Below are positions 8,927 to 18,212 of a stretch of 64,000 nt of DNA, piece by piece; within the stretch, counting starts at the first letter, position 1, and each line of letters opens with the position of its first letter. The stretch comes from Alcanivorax sp. 24 (lineage in GTDB: Bacteria > Pseudomonadota > Gammaproteobacteria > Pseudomonadales > Alcanivoracaceae): positions 110,012-174,011 of the forward strand of contig NZ_SNUA01000011.1 of the NCBI RefSeq assembly GCF_004360225.1. Reading direction: 5' to 3'. Below the pieces are notes generated by a model, which saw nothing but the letters and a program-made list of their open reading frames with translations, had not been told where the DNA came from and did no database searches. A program made the translations under genes and the position numbers.

Positions 8927-8998
8927 CATTCGCGAGCAAGCTCGCTTCCCACAGCGGTGTTCCGAAGCCTCTGTGGGAAGCGAGCTTGCTCGCGAATG
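8927..8998. repeat. REP-like inverted pair between rsmJ and plsB
   Basis: Two 28-bp arms, perfect reverse complements (8927-8954 and 8971-8998), separated by 16 bp. Each arm reads CTGTGGGAAG, then the palindromic core GCGAGC-TT-GCTCGC, then GAATG. It lies between convergent genes and may serve both as transcription stop. Confidence 0.9.
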
Positions 8999-9063
8999 GG
9001 GTTGCCCGCAAAAGAGCAGGTCCGCAACGGTGGGACGTCACTGGTTTACGGACCGCGACCTCT

Positions 9064-11574
9064 TTAAGCGGACGTCTGGCTGTCCGGCTCCTCCGCCAGG
9101 GCGCGTTCCAGCTCCGGGACCCGTGTCACCCGCTGGATCGCCTGGCTGACGTCGGTACTGAGGATACGGCGGGCCTCGTCATCGAGAGCTCGCAGATGGT
9201 CGCCGAACTGCAGCATGCCGGCCTCGTCCTTCCACACCAGCCCGGTATCCAGCAGCTGCTGGATGAAGGTGCGCAACACCACCTTGTCGAAAAACTCCGG
9301 TGAGTTGAATTCATACAGCAGCGACAGCCTTTGCGTGGTGCGGCTGGCCAGTTCCGCCAGTTGCTCCGCTTCCAGCCGGCCGCCACCGTATTGCACCAGC
9401 AGGCGAATGGTCAGATAATAACGCTCCAGGGAGGGCATCACCGTCTGGCCGAGATGGGCCAGCATGTCCGACGCCACGGTGTGAATCGGCGCGCCATGCA
9501 GACAATCGCCGTCGCGTTCCACCAGACCGTGCGCTTCCAGCATGCCGACGATGCGATTGACGGCGTCGGTCAGTTCGTCGCCTTCCTGCCAGTGCAGGAA
9601 ATACTCGTTACGGAAGAACGGGTAGAGCAGGGCGACCATGCGGTGCAGGGTATCCTGACTCAGGCTGCGGGCATTGAAGAACAGCGAACAAATCAATCCC
9701 GGCAATACGAACAAATGCAGGCTGTTGTTGCGCACGTAGGCCATCTGCAGCGCGGTGGCCGGATCCGTGGTGACCACATCACCGAGAGGGTGGGACACCC
9801 GCAGCAGAAACTCGTGCTTGAGCCCGTATTCGATCAGGGTATCGGCGTCGGTGTCCGCCAGGCAGGCGGTGTCACTGTAGGGCGCTTCGTTCAGCAGCGT
9901 GATGTACAGCTGCAATTGCTGCCGCAGCTGTTGCAGATCCATGGTGTGTTTGGGCGTTGCCAATAGTGCCAGACTGATCAGGTTGACCGGATTGGCCACC
10001 GCGGCGGCGTTGATGCGCGTGGCCACCTCCTGGCCCAAGGCGTTGACCGCGTGTTTGAACCAGTCTGGTGACTCCTGGGCGCTCAGGGTCTCGGCGCGCC
10101 ATCCTTCCCGGTGGTCATCAAGGAAGTCCACCAGCTTGATCGGTTCACCGAAGTTCACATGCACCTGACCGAAGTGGCTGCGCAGCACCTTCACGGATTT
10201 CAGCAGACCGAAAACGGATTCCTTTTTCTTTTTCTTGCCATGCAGCTCGCCAATATAGGAACCACCTTCGATGACCTTTTCGTAACCCACATAAACGGGC
10301 ACGAAGGCAATTGGCTTACGGGCGTCACGGAGAAAACTGCGCAATGTCATCGCCAGCATGCCGGTGCGTGGCTGCAACATGCGGCCGCTGCGGCTGCGGC
10401 CGCCTTCGATGAAGTATTCGATGGAAAATCCGCGCGCGGTGATGGTGTGCAAATACTCATAGAACACCGCTGAGTAGAGCGGATTGTCGCGGAAGCTGCG
10501 GCGCATGAAGAAGGCGCCGCCACGTCGCAGAATGGTGCCCACCACCGGCAGATTGAGATTGATGCCGGCGGCGATGTGCGGGGGCACCAGGCCGTTCCGG
10601 TAGACCACGAACGACAGCAATAAATAGTCGATGTGGCTGCGGTGGCAGGGCACATAGATGACCTCGTGGTCTCGCGCCACCTGGGTCAGATTGTCCAGAT
10701 TGTAGAGACGAATGCCGTCGTAAAGGCGGTTCCATAGCCAGTTGAGAAACAGCTCCAGCGCCCGGATTACCGTGTGGGAATAATCGGCGGCGATTTCCAG
10801 CGCGTAGCCACGGGCGCGGGCGGTGACTTTCTCTTCCTTGTCCTCGCTGCTGGCCATCTCCTCCTGGATGGCCTGACGTACCGCCGGAGACTGAATGATG
10901 TCGTTGGTCAGGGTGCGCCGGTGAGACAAGTCGGGGCCGATGGCCGCTTCCTGCTGACGGCGGAAGTGCACCCGCAGAACACGGGAGGTCTTGCGTACCA
11001 CCTGATCCTCGTCATCGGATTGGTCGGCGAGCACGCGCAGGGACACCGGCGGGCTGAACTGCAGGTACAGATCCCGGCCCTGGGTGAGGATGATAAGAAA
11101 CTTCTTGATGAAACCCGGTGGTGCCCAGGTATCGGAGAACAGAATCCGCCACAGGGAGTTTTCTTTTTCCGGCTGTCGTCCCCAGAACACCGACACCGGC
11201 ACCAGTTGCACGTCCATGTCCGGGTTGTCGTGCAGGGCGCGCACCAGTTTCCGCAGGCGTGGCGGCACCAGGGCATCCCGTTGACGAGTGCCGGTCACTC
11301 CGCGCTTATACAGGTAGAAATAGTTGCGGCGCAGATGCTGTTTGCCCAGACTGAGAGAGGAATTGGCGGGGCTCAGTTTCTGCTTTCGGGTGGCCTGATG
11401 CACCACCGCCGCGTCCGCCACGGAACGGTCGCGCATTACATAGACCACCGGTTTGTTCGGGTCCAGTTGCAGTTCTTCGGGATCCGCCGGTAGCGCGGTG
11501 GCACGGGTGCACAGCCGCATGAAGGCGCGGATCAGCAAAAACAACAGTCGGTCGAGGCCTAGCCATGGACTCAT
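9064..11574 (-). CDS. plsB: Glycerol-3-phosphate 1-O-acyltransferase
   Basis: Inner-membrane acyltransferase that adds the first acyl chain to sn-glycerol 3-phosphate, the committed step of phospholipid synthesis. The 836-aa length fits PlsB (about 807-830). The catalytic HX4D motif is in PCHRSHIDYLLLS (His about 311, Asp about 316), followed by the acceptor-binding segments GAFFMRRSFRDNPLY and YFIEGGRSRSGRMLQPRTGML and by FVPVYVGYEKVIEG. The start ATG at 11574 gives the usual N-terminus. It is transcribed alone, divergent from the DyP peroxidase gene. cdsA, later in the pathway, is at 27.9 kb. Confidence 0.97.
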   Translation of the reverse strand: MSPWLGLDRLLFLLIRAFMRLCTRATALPADPEELQLDPNKPVVYVMRDRSVADAAVVHQATRKQKLSPANSSLSLGKQHLRRNYFYLYKRGVTGTRQRDALVPPRLRKLVRALHDNPDMDVQLVPVSVFWGRQPEKENSLWRILFSDTWAPPGFIKKFLIILTQGRDLYLQFSPPVSLRVLADQSDDEDQVVRKTSRVLRVHFRRQQEAAIGPDLSHRRTLTNDIIQSPAVRQAIQEEMASSEDKEEKVTARARGYALEIAADYSHTVIRALELFLNWLWNRLYDGIRLYNLDNLTQVARDHEVIYVPCHRSHIDYLLLSFVVYRNGLVPPHIAAGINLNLPVVGTILRRGGAFFMRRSFRDNPLYSAVFYEYLHTITARGFSIEYFIEGGRSRSGRMLQPRTGMLAMTLRSFLRDARKPIAFVPVYVGYEKVIEGGSYIGELHGKKKKKESVFGLLKSVKVLRSHFGQVHVNFGEPIKLVDFLDDHREGWRAETLSAQESPDWFKHAVNALGQEVATRINAAAVANPVNLISLALLATPKHTMDLQQLRQQLQLYITLLNEAPYSDTACLADTDADTLIEYGLKHEFLLRVSHPLGDVVTTDPATALQMAYVRNNSLHLFVLPGLICSLFFNARSLSQDTLHRMVALLYPFFRNEYFLHWQEGDELTDAVNRIVGMLEAHGLVERDGDCLHGAPIHTVASDMLAHLGQTVMPSLERYYLTIRLLVQYGGGRLEAEQLAELASRTTQRLSLLYEFNSPEFFDKVVLRTFIQQLLDTGLVWKDEAGMLQFGDHLRALDDEARRILSTDVSQAIQRVTRVPELERALAEEPDSQTSA

Positions 11575-11785
11575 AAAGCGAGCTCTTGGGTATCCGGGTA
11601 GAGGTCGATTCTACCGGACCGGGGCCGGGAGCGCCCACCATGATGATTCGCACTGGCGCGGCGCCCGGCCGCGTCCGCGGTCATGGCCTTGCCCGAATCG
11701 ATTAACCTTGCCGCTCGTATGGTATTTCCGTTCGCAATCCGCGATCATCCTGATTCGCGATACCCCCGTATTAAAGGAGTAACCC

Positions 11786-12649
11786 GTGTTCGAGCACCAG
11801 GCCGGCCTGTTTGACCGTCACTATACCCATCATCTTTTTCTTGAGTTTGCCCTCGGCGCGGGCGCCGACATGGACGAGATTCGCCTGGCTTTGCGCGAGG
11901 TGCTGGCGCGGGCACCAGCCAATACCCCGTTGTTGATGGCGTTCGGTCCCGGGTTATGGCGGAAGCTGTCACGGGCCTTCACCTTCCCGCCGTTTTCTCT
12001 GGAGGGCAAGGCGCCCTCCACCCAGGGGGACTTGCTGATCTGGATCCAGGCGGAGAACCCCAGTGACCTGTTCGATACCGGCCTGGCGGCGTCACGGCGG
12101 TTGCGCGCGGCCCTGGCGTTGCAGCTGGAAGTGCAGGGTTTTGTTTACCACGATATGCGCGATCTGTCCGGCTTCGTCGATGGCATCGGCAACCCCACCG
12201 GCGACAAGGCCCTGGCCGCGGCGGTGATTCCGGAGGGACAACCCGGAGCGGGTGGCAGTTGGATGATCACGCAGAAATGGGTGCACAAGCTGGAAAACTT
12301 CCAGGCTTTGCCGGTGGAAGAGCAGGAAAAGGTGTTCGGCCGCACCAAAGTCGACGCGGTGGAGTTCGATGAAGAGAGCATGCCGGACAATTCCCATGTG
12401 GGCCGCACCGACGTGGATCATGAGGGTGTGCCACAGAAAATCTGGCGCCGGTCGGTGCCTTATGGCACCACCACCGAACACGGTTCCTACTTCATTGCAT
12501 TCACCTGTGAACGGGAACGTTTTGAGTTCCTGCTGCGGCGGATGTACGGCATGATCGATGGCGTCCGCGATCGCCTGCTGGATTACAGCAGGCCGGTCAC
12601 GGGTTCCTGGTGGTACGCGCCCAGTCAGGAATGGCTGAGCGCACTCTGA
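11786..12649 (+). CDS. DyP-type haem peroxidase (YfeX-like)
   Basis: 287-aa dye-decolourising peroxidase. The family GXXDG motif is GFVDGIGNP at about residue 129 (Asp about 132), and the proximal haem-ligand histidine is about residue 204 in PDNSHVGRTDV, followed by the typical IWRRSVPYG and LLRRMYGMIDGVRDRLLDYSRPVTGS. No signal peptide is visible, so it is probably cytoplasmic, as for YfeX. The start is GTG 11786 with a strong AAAGGAGT 5-9 nt upstream. The EamA transporter gene overlaps its 3' end slightly; a functional link is not evident. Confidence 0.92.
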   Translation: MFEHQAGLFDRHYTHHLFLEFALGAGADMDEIRLALREVLARAPANTPLLMAFGPGLWRKLSRAFTFPPFSLEGKAPSTQGDLLIWIQAENPSDLFDTGLAASRRLRAALALQLEVQGFVYHDMRDLSGFVDGIGNPTGDKALAAAVIPEGQPGAGGSWMITQKWVHKLENFQALPVEEQEKVFGRTKVDAVEFDEESMPDNSHVGRTDVDHEGVPQKIWRRSVPYGTTTEHGSYFIAFTCERERFEFLLRRMYGMIDGVRDRLLDYSRPVTGSWWYAPSQEWLSAL

Positions 12650-13548
12650 ACGGCCGCCAAGCGGGCGGGCAGGACGGCGTCGCGCCGCCGCCCGCACCGG
12701 CGCCGGCTCCGCGCCCCCTTACCGGCGTCCTGCTGATGGCCGCCGGCGTCGGCATCTTGCCGGTGATGGACAGTCTGGCCAAACACCTCAGCGATGAGTA
12801 CCACGTGGTTCAGGTCACCTGGGCTCGCTATCTGTTCCATTTTCTGCTGCTGGGCGCGTTGTTATTATGGCGTCTGCCGTTGTCCGCGTTGATTCCCCAC
12901 CATGCCGGTCTGCAGGTTATCCGCAGTGCTTTCCTGCTCAGTACCACTCTTTGTTATTTCGGTGCCATTGCCTTTTTGCCGCTCGCCAATGCCCTGGCTC
13001 TGGCGTTTCTCGGGCCGCTGGTCAGTACCGCTCTGGCACCCCTGATTCTGGGGGAAAGCGCCGGCCCGCGTCGCTGGATCGCGGTGGCGGTGGGTTTTCT
13101 TGGCACTCTGGTGGTGATCCGTCCCGGCTGGGGGGAGTTCCACTGGGCTTCCTTGCTGGGCTTGGGGGCGGGCGTGTCCTATGGACTTTACCAACTCACC
13201 ACCCGGCGCCTGTCCGGCAGCGGCCGCCCCTCGGTGACTCTGTTTTACACCTCGGTATTCGGTCTGGCGGTGCTCAGTCTGGTCGTGCCGCTGGTCTGGC
13301 GCTGGCCGGAGCCCGCCAGCTGGGGGCTGATGCTGTTGATGGGGTCGGTGGGCGCATTGGCGCACTTCCTCATCATCCGTGCCTTCGAGTACGCCAGTGC
13401 CCCGGTGTTGTCCCCGGTCAGTTATATGGAAATGGTCTCCGCCGTTACCCTGGGCTGGCTGATCTTCGGCGACTTCCCCGACGCCTGGACCTGGGCCGGT
13501 ATTGGCCTGATCGTGGTCAGCGGACTATTGATTGTTATCTGGGAATGA
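12631..13548 (+). CDS. DMT superfamily (EamA-type) transporter
   Basis: About 305 aa with ten hydrophobic segments arranged as two EamA repeats; inner-membrane exporter or permease of unknown substrate. The second half carries the conserved end VSYMEMVSAVTLGWLIFGDFPDAWTWAGIGLIVVSG (given here as family-typical text, read in pieces). The N-terminal 25-30 residues are proline/alanine-rich and cytoplasmic. The start is uncertain: ATG 12631 is chosen, overlapping the peroxidase gene by 19 bp; a GTG at 12610 is in frame but lacks a ribosome-binding site. The gene converges on the aldehyde dehydrogenase gene. Confidence 0.85.
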   Translation: MAERTLNGRQAGGQDGVAPPPAPAPAPRPLTGVLLMAAGVGILPVMDSLAKHLSDEYHVVQVTWARYLFHFLLLGALLLWRLPLSALIPHHAGLQVIRSAFLLSTTLCYFGAIAFLPLANALALAFLGPLVSTALAPLILGESAGPRRWIAVAVGFLGTLVVIRPGWGEFHWASLLGLGAGVSYGLYQLTTRRLSGSGRPSVTLFYTSVFGLAVLSLVVPLVWRWPEPASWGLMLLMGSVGALAHFLIIRAFEYASAPVLSPVSYMEMVSAVTLGWLIFGDFPDAWTWAGIGLIVVSGLLIVIWE

Positions 13549-13556
13549 TAAGAGCT

Positions 13557-13785
13557 GTTGACAGTTGATAGTGGACAGTTGACAGCGGAAAGAAATGCGG
13601 AAGTGCAAAAGCCATTTGCGTATCAACAAAGTCGATTCATGCCTTTTCTGTGGGAAGCTTGCTTGCAAGCGAATGCCGTCAAGCGCCTGAACGAGCCCCA
13701 TTCGCTTGCAAGCAAGCTTCCCACAGCGGCTAAAGATCACCTGTTTTTGTTTTCCGCTGTCAACTGTCCACTATCAACTGTCAAC
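13557..13785. repeat. 35-bp perfect inverted repeat of heptamers enclosing a REP-like pair
   Basis: The outer arms 13557-13591 and 13751-13785 are exact reverse complements. Each consists of five 7-mers: GTTGACA, GTTGATA, GTGGACA, GTTGACA, GCGGAAA. Inside is a second pair of perfect 28-bp arms (13648-13675 and 13699-13726), CTGTGGGAAG plus the palindromic core GCTTGC-TT-GCAAGC plus GAATG. The element fills the gap between the convergent EamA and aldehyde dehydrogenase genes. Confidence 0.95.
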
Positions 13786-13790
13786 TCTGT

Positions 13791-15362
13791 TTATTTCTGT
13801 TTCCCAAACATTTTCCAGACAAGGAACGGAGTCAGCTTCAGGCTGGCGCCGAGCCATTGCAGCGGGTTTTTGGGGAAGGCGAAACGCAGGGCGTTGAGCA
13901 ATCCTTTGTAGGTGGCGCGGTCGAAGGGGTACCACCAGAGGTTGCGTTTGGCCGGCAGCAGGTCCCAGTTTATGGCCTTGACGTGGGTCATTTCCTCCAG
14001 GCCTTCCGGACCGTGGGTGCGGCCGATGCCGGATTCCTTCCAGCCGCCCCAGGGCGTTTCCGACAGGCCATGACTGTAGAGGTGGTCATTGAGGGTGGTG
14101 ACGCCGGATTCCAGCCGGGCGGCAAGGGCGCGGCCCTTGTTGTTGTCGCGGGTCCAGATCGAGGAGGTCAGGGCCAGTTTGGAGTCGTTGGCTTTTTCCA
14201 GGGCGTCCTCGGCGCTGGCCACCGCGGTGACGGCAATGATCGGGCCGAAGGTTTCCTCGCGCATCACCAGCATGTCGTCGGTGACCTGGGTGAGCAGCGT
14301 GGCGGGCAGAAAATAACCGTTTTCCACCTCGCCCACCGGTTGTGACTGAGCCTCGATGCGCGCGCCTTTGGCGAGGGCGTCTTCCAGGTGCTGTTCCACC
14401 GTGCGTTTCTGGCCTTCGGTGGTGAGGCTGCCAATGTCCACCGGGATGCTTTTATCGTTGCCGGGACCGTGGCGCAGGGCGCGGGTTTTCTTCGCCAGTA
14501 ACCCGATGAAGTCGTCGTACACCGAGGCTTCCACATAGACGCGCTCGACGCCGCCGCAGCTTTGCCCGGCGTTCTGGTAACCGGCCCAGGCGGCGCCGTT
14601 GGTGGCCCGCTCCAGGTCGGCGTCGGCCAGCACGATCATCGGGTCGTTGCCGCCCAGTTCCAGTGACAACGGCGTCAGTGTTTGCGCGGCCTGGGCCATC
14701 AGTACCTTGCCGGCGTTGACGCTGCCGGTGAAGAACAGCTTGTCCACGCCGTTCTCAAAGAAGGCGGTGGCCACCGCCGAGCCGGAGCCGACGATGTGCT
14801 GGAACAACCCGTCCGGCAACCGGCCGGCCTCGACGATGCCCTCGATGGCGCGGCCCACCGCCGGGGTGGCGGCGGCCACCTTCAGCAGCACGGCGTTACC
14901 GGCCATCAGGCCCATGATGATTTCACCGAACGGAATCGACAGCGGGTAGTTCCAGGGGCTGATAATGCCCACCACACCCAGGGGAAGGCGGCGGATCTCG
15001 GTGCGTTTATTGGCGAACAACAGACTGCCACCGGGGCGGCGTTTCGGAGCCAGGACTTTCTCCGCGTTGCGACTGTACCACTGGCAGGCGAGGGCGCAGG
15101 GCAGCACTTCGGTGGCCAGGGCATCGACCAGGGTTTTGCCGTTGCTTTCGCTCACCACTCGCGCCAGTTCCTCGGCGTTGTCGCGAATGTAATTGCGCAT
15201 ACGCTTGATGTGGACGGCGCGTTCCTTGAACGATTTGGCGGCCCAGATCCGCTGCGCCTGACGCGCCTTCTCGAAACGCTCCGGCAGAGTCGTGAGGTCG
15301 GTTTCATTGAGCTCGGCTACGGCTTTGCCGGTGGCGGGGTTGGTGTCGATCACGACGGTCAT
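13791..15362 (-). CDS. Aldehyde dehydrogenase family protein (NAD(P)+-dependent)
   Basis: 523-aa member of the ALDH superfamily, oxidising an aldehyde to its acid. Visible motifs: the active-site proton path IISPWNYPLSIPFGE, the nucleotide loop FFTGSVNAGKVL, the general-base segment LELGGNDPMIVL, and the catalytic cysteine in QNAGQSCGGVERVYV; the C-terminal ESGIGRTHGPEGLEEMT is also typical. It is closer to succinate-semialdehyde or long-chain fatty-aldehyde dehydrogenases than to betaine aldehyde dehydrogenases, but the substrate cannot be fixed. The C-terminus has a hydrophobic tail (LLNALRFAFPKNPLQWLG) seen in membrane-associated fatty aldehyde dehydrogenases. It is separated from dapE by a REP pair. 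Confidence 0.92.
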   Translation of the reverse strand: MTVVIDTNPATGKAVAELNETDLTTLPERFEKARQAQRIWAAKSFKERAVHIKRMRNYIRDNAEELARVVSESNGKTLVDALATEVLPCALACQWYSRNAEKVLAPKRRPGGSLLFANKRTEIRRLPLGVVGIISPWNYPLSIPFGEIIMGLMAGNAVLLKVAAATPAVGRAIEGIVEAGRLPDGLFQHIVGSGSAVATAFFENGVDKLFFTGSVNAGKVLMAQAAQTLTPLSLELGGNDPMIVLADADLERATNGAAWAGYQNAGQSCGGVERVYVEASVYDDFIGLLAKKTRALRHGPGNDKSIPVDIGSLTTEGQKRTVEQHLEDALAKGARIEAQSQPVGEVENGYFLPATLLTQVTDDMLVMREETFGPIIAVTAVASAEDALEKANDSKLALTSSIWTRDNNKGRALAARLESGVTTLNDHLYSHGLSETPWGGWKESGIGRTHGPEGLEEMTHVKAINWDLLPAKRNLWWYPFDRATYKGLLNALRFAFPKNPLQWLGASLKLTPFLVWKMFGKQK

Positions 15363-15479
15363 GGCTACGGCTCCGGCGGCGGTATTGAATCACTGACGGT
15401 CATGGTGGAGTGATCGGCAAAGCCATGCCATGGCCGGGGCGCCCGGGAGGGGCGGATTGGACGCCAGGAATGAGAGCCG

Positions 15480-15557
15480 CCGTGGGAAGCTTGCTTGCAA
15501 GCGAATGGGGTTACTTCGGGCGTTGACAATATTCGCTTGCAAGCAAGCTTCCCACAG
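15480..15557. repeat. REP-like inverted pair between the ALDH gene and dapE
   Basis: Arms 15480-15506 and 15531-15557, complementary over 26 of 27 bases, core GCTTGC-TT-GCAAGC, 24-bp spacer. This is the same subtype as the inner pair at 13648-13726. Confidence 0.9.
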
Positions 15558-15580
15558 CGGCTTCGTAGCGACCTGATAAG

Positions 15581-16711
15581 TCAGACCAGAAGGTTTTCCA
15601 GCACCCGGCGGTAGATTCCGGTGAGAGTATCCAGTTCGCTGATACTGGTGTGCTCGTCCACCTTGTGGATGGTGGCGTTCACCGGTCCCAGTTCCACCAC
15701 CTGGGCACCGGTGGGGGCGATGAAGCGGCCGTCGCTGGTACCGCCGGCGGTGGACAGTTCGGTGTCACGGCCGGTTTCCTGGCGGATCGCCGTCACGGTG
15801 GCGTCCACCAGGGCGCCGCGATCGGTCAGGAACGGCTGTCCGGACAGCGTCCATTGCAAGTCATAGTCCAGGCCGTGTTTGTCCAGAATCGCCTCGGTGC
15901 GCTCGCGCAACCGCGCTTCGGTGAGTTCGGTGGAGAAACGGAAATTGAACAGCACCCGGCACTGGCCCGGAATCACGTTGGTGGCCCCGGTCCCGGCCTG
16001 AACGTTGGAAATCTGGAAGCTGGTGGCGGGGAAAAAGTCGTTGCCCCGGTCCCATTCCTCGGCGGCCAGTTCCGCCAGGGCGGGCGCGGCCTGGTGCACC
16101 GGATTACGGGCCAGATGCGGGTAGGCCACATGGCCCTGGATGCCTTTGACCGTGAGCACGGCGCCAAGGGAGCCGCGCCGGCCGTTTTTAATCACATCGC
16201 CGACGGTGTCGGTGGAGGAAGGTTCGCCCACCAGGCAGTAATCGATGGCCTCGTTGCGTCCCTGCAAGTATTCCACCACCTTGACGGTACCGTTCACCGA
16301 CGGCCCTTCCTCGTCGGCGGTGATCAGAAAACCGAGGCTGCCATTGTGATCGGGATGGCTGGCGACGAAGTCCTCCACCGCCACCAGCATGGCGGCGATG
16401 GAGCCTTTCATATCGGCCGCGCCGCGACCATAGAGCAAGTCGCCGTCGATGGTGGGGGCGAACGGATCATGGGTCCATTCCGCGCGCTCCCCGGTGGGCA
16501 CCACATCGGTATGCCCGGCGAACACAAACAGCGGACCGTCGTTGCCGCGCCGCGCCCACAGATTGCGCACCTCTTCGAACCACAGGGTTTCGCACTGGAA
16601 ACCCAGGGCTTCCAGTTTTTCAATCATCCAGTCCTGGCACCCTTGGTCTTCCGGCGTAACGGAAGGGCGGCGGATCAGTTCCCGGGCGTAGTCGAGGGTT
16701 TTGCTCACCAT
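15581..16711 (-). CDS. dapE: Succinyl-diaminopimelate desuccinylase
   Basis: Zinc-dependent M20 hydrolase that releases LL-diaminopimelate for lysine and peptidoglycan synthesis. 376 aa, normal for DapE. Metal-ligand motif [10 protein letters not shown] has His 67 and Asp 69, aligning with the E. coli enzyme; further motifs are [19 protein letters not shown] and GTSDGRFI. The start is ATG 16711 ([20 protein letters not shown]) with GGGAG just upstream; the frame extends upstream without support. It lies 23 bp downstream of dapD on the same strand. Confidence 0.96.
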   Translation of the reverse strand: MVSKTLDYARELIRRPSVTPEDQGCQDWMIEKLEALGFQCETLWFEEVRNLWARRGNDGPLFVFAGHTDVVPTGERAEWTHDPFAPTIDGDLLYGRGAADMKGSIAAMLVAVEDFVASHPDHNGSLGFLITADEEGPSVNGTVKVVEYLQGRNEAIDYCLVGEPSSTDTVGDVIKNGRRGSLGAVLTVKGIQGHVAYPHLARNPVHQAAPALAELAAEEWDRGNDFFPATSFQISNVQAGTGATNVIPGQCRVLFNFRFSTELTEARLRERTEAILDKHGLDYDLQWTLSGQPFLTDRGALVDATVTAIRQETGRDTELSTAGGTSDGRFIAPTGAQVVELGPVNATIHKVDEHTSISELDTLTGIYRRVLENLLV

Positions 16712-16734
16712 GGGCTCCCGTGTCGGTGTGGGCG

Positions 16735-17769
16735 TCAGTTGTGCTTGTGCAGCTCTTCGTTCAGTGCGATGGCGCTCTTGTTGGTCCGGCATTGCACCGC
16801 GCCGCTTTCCGAGTTGCGGCGGAACAGCAGATCGGACTTGCCGGCCAGATCCCGGGCCTTGACGGTATCGACCACGCCACCGTTTTCATCCAGCACTTCC
16901 ACCTTGGTACCGGAAGTGATGTAGAGACCCGCTTCGATGGTGCAACGGTCTCCCAGCGGGATGCCGGTGCCGGCGTTGGCGCCGAGCAGGCAGCCTTCGC
17001 CCAGGGAAATGACGATGTTGCCGCCGCCGGACAGCGTACCCATGGTGGAGGCGCCGCCGCCAATGTCCGAGCCCTTGCCGACAAACACGCCGGCGGAGAT
17101 ACGGCCTTCGATCATGCCCGGGCCTTCGGTGCCGGCGTTAAAGTTGATGAAGCCCTCGTGCATGATGGTGGTGCCTTCGCCCACATAGGCGCCGAGACGG
17201 ACCCGGGCGGTGTCGGCGATGCGCACGCCGGTGGGGATCACGTAGTCGGTCATTTTCGGGAATTTGTCGACGCTGTTCACTTCCAGCAGCTTGCCGTTGA
17301 GGCGGGCCAGCAGTTGACGCTCCGGCAGTTCTTCCAGATCCACCGCGCCTTCGTTGGTCCAGGCCACGTTCGGCAGCAGCGGGAAGATGCCGCTGAGGAC
17401 CACGCCATGGGGTTTGACCAGGCGATGGGAGAGCAGATGCAACTTCAGATAGGCTTCCGGGGTGGAGGCCGGCTCGGCGTCGGTTTCCAGGATGGTGAGC
17501 ACCACCGGGCGCTCGGATTCCTGGAACGCCACGGCGTAGCTGGCCTCATGTTCGAAACCGGCTTCACGCCATTCCCGGGCCAGATGTTGTACCTGGCGAT
17601 GGGTCAGTTCCAGGGCGGCATTGCCACCTTGGTATCCCACTTCCTCGCGCACGACCTCGATCAGCTTGGGATCCGGGTTCAGGTAGGGATCCGGATAAAA
17701 CACTTCCAGCCAGTTGTCGTCGCGGTTCTTGGTGCCGCAACCCAGGGCGAAGGCGAAAATCGTGCTCAT
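16735..17769 (-). CDS. dapD: 2,3,4,5-tetrahydropyridine-2,6-dicarboxylate N-succinyltransferase
   Basis: Acyltransferase that succinylates tetrahydrodipicolinate in the diaminopimelate pathway. The 344-aa length marks the longer Pseudomonas-type DapD rather than the 274-aa E. coli type. A left-handed beta-helix of hexapeptide repeats runs over about residues 170-290 ([24 protein letters not shown] region, [15 protein letters not shown]). The start ATG 17769 has AAGGAGACTGTT upstream. It is grouped with dapC and dapE. Confidence 0.96.
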   Translation of the reverse strand: MSTIFAFALGCGTKNRDDNWLEVFYPDPYLNPDPKLIEVVREEVGYQGGNAALELTHRQVQHLAREWREAGFEHEASYAVAFQESERPVVLTILETDAEPASTPEAYLKLHLLSHRLVKPHGVVLSGIFPLLPNVAWTNEGAVDLEELPERQLLARLNGKLLEVNSVDKFPKMTDYVIPTGVRIADTARVRLGAYVGEGTTIMHEGFINFNAGTEGPGMIEGRISAGVFVGKGSDIGGGASTMGTLSGGGNIVISLGEGCLLGANAGTGIPLGDRCTIEAGLYITSGTKVEVLDENGGVVDTVKARDLAGKSDLLFRRNSESGAVQCRTNKSAIALNEELHKHN

Positions 17770-17833
17770 AACAGTCTCCTTTGGCGTCGAACGTCAGACC
17801 AGGGCGCCCGACGCTGATTAAAACAAAGCTCTT

Positions 17834-18178
17834 CTAAAACAGCGTTTGCCATTGGTCGGCGTTGAAGCCGGCCACCAGGGTTTCGCCGTGCTGGAGGATC
17901 GGCCGCTTGATAACCGATGGGTTGTCCCGAGCCACGGCCACCGCCTGTTCGGCGTCCATGTTGTCGCGCACATCCTGATCCAGTTTACGCCAAGTGGTGC
18001 CGCGACGGTTGATGACGGTTTCCCAGCCCAGTGTATCGATCCAGCGGCGCAATGCCGCTTCCGGCACGCCTTCCTTCTTGTAATCGTGAAACACGTACTC
18101 CACGCCCTGGTCGTCCAGCCAGACCCGGGCTTTCTTCATGGTGTCGCAGTTCTTGATGCCGTAAAGGGTAGTGGCCAC
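17834..18178 (-). CDS. ArsC/Spx-like family protein (YffB type)
   Basis: 114-aa thioredoxin-fold protein of the arsenate reductase (ArsC)/Spx family. The N-terminus is TTLYGIKNCDTMKKA with one cysteine at the active-site position, followed by FHDYKKEGVP, NRRGTTWRKL and PSVIKRPIL, the usual ArsC-like blocks. E. coli YffB neighbours dapE, and here the gene lies between dapC and dapD; its role is unproven, possibly a glutathione-dependent thiol reductase. The start is GTG 18178 with AGGAG six bases upstream; the upstream ATG extension is unlikely. Confidence 0.88.
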   Translation of the reverse strand: MATTLYGIKNCDTMKKARVWLDDQGVEYVFHDYKKEGVPEAALRRWIDTLGWETVINRRGTTWRKLDQDVRDNMDAEQAVAVARDNPSVIKRPILQHGETLVAGFNADQWQTLF

Positions 18179-18212
18179 GGTTAAACTCCTTGCTGTGCTC
18201 GAATACACGCTC

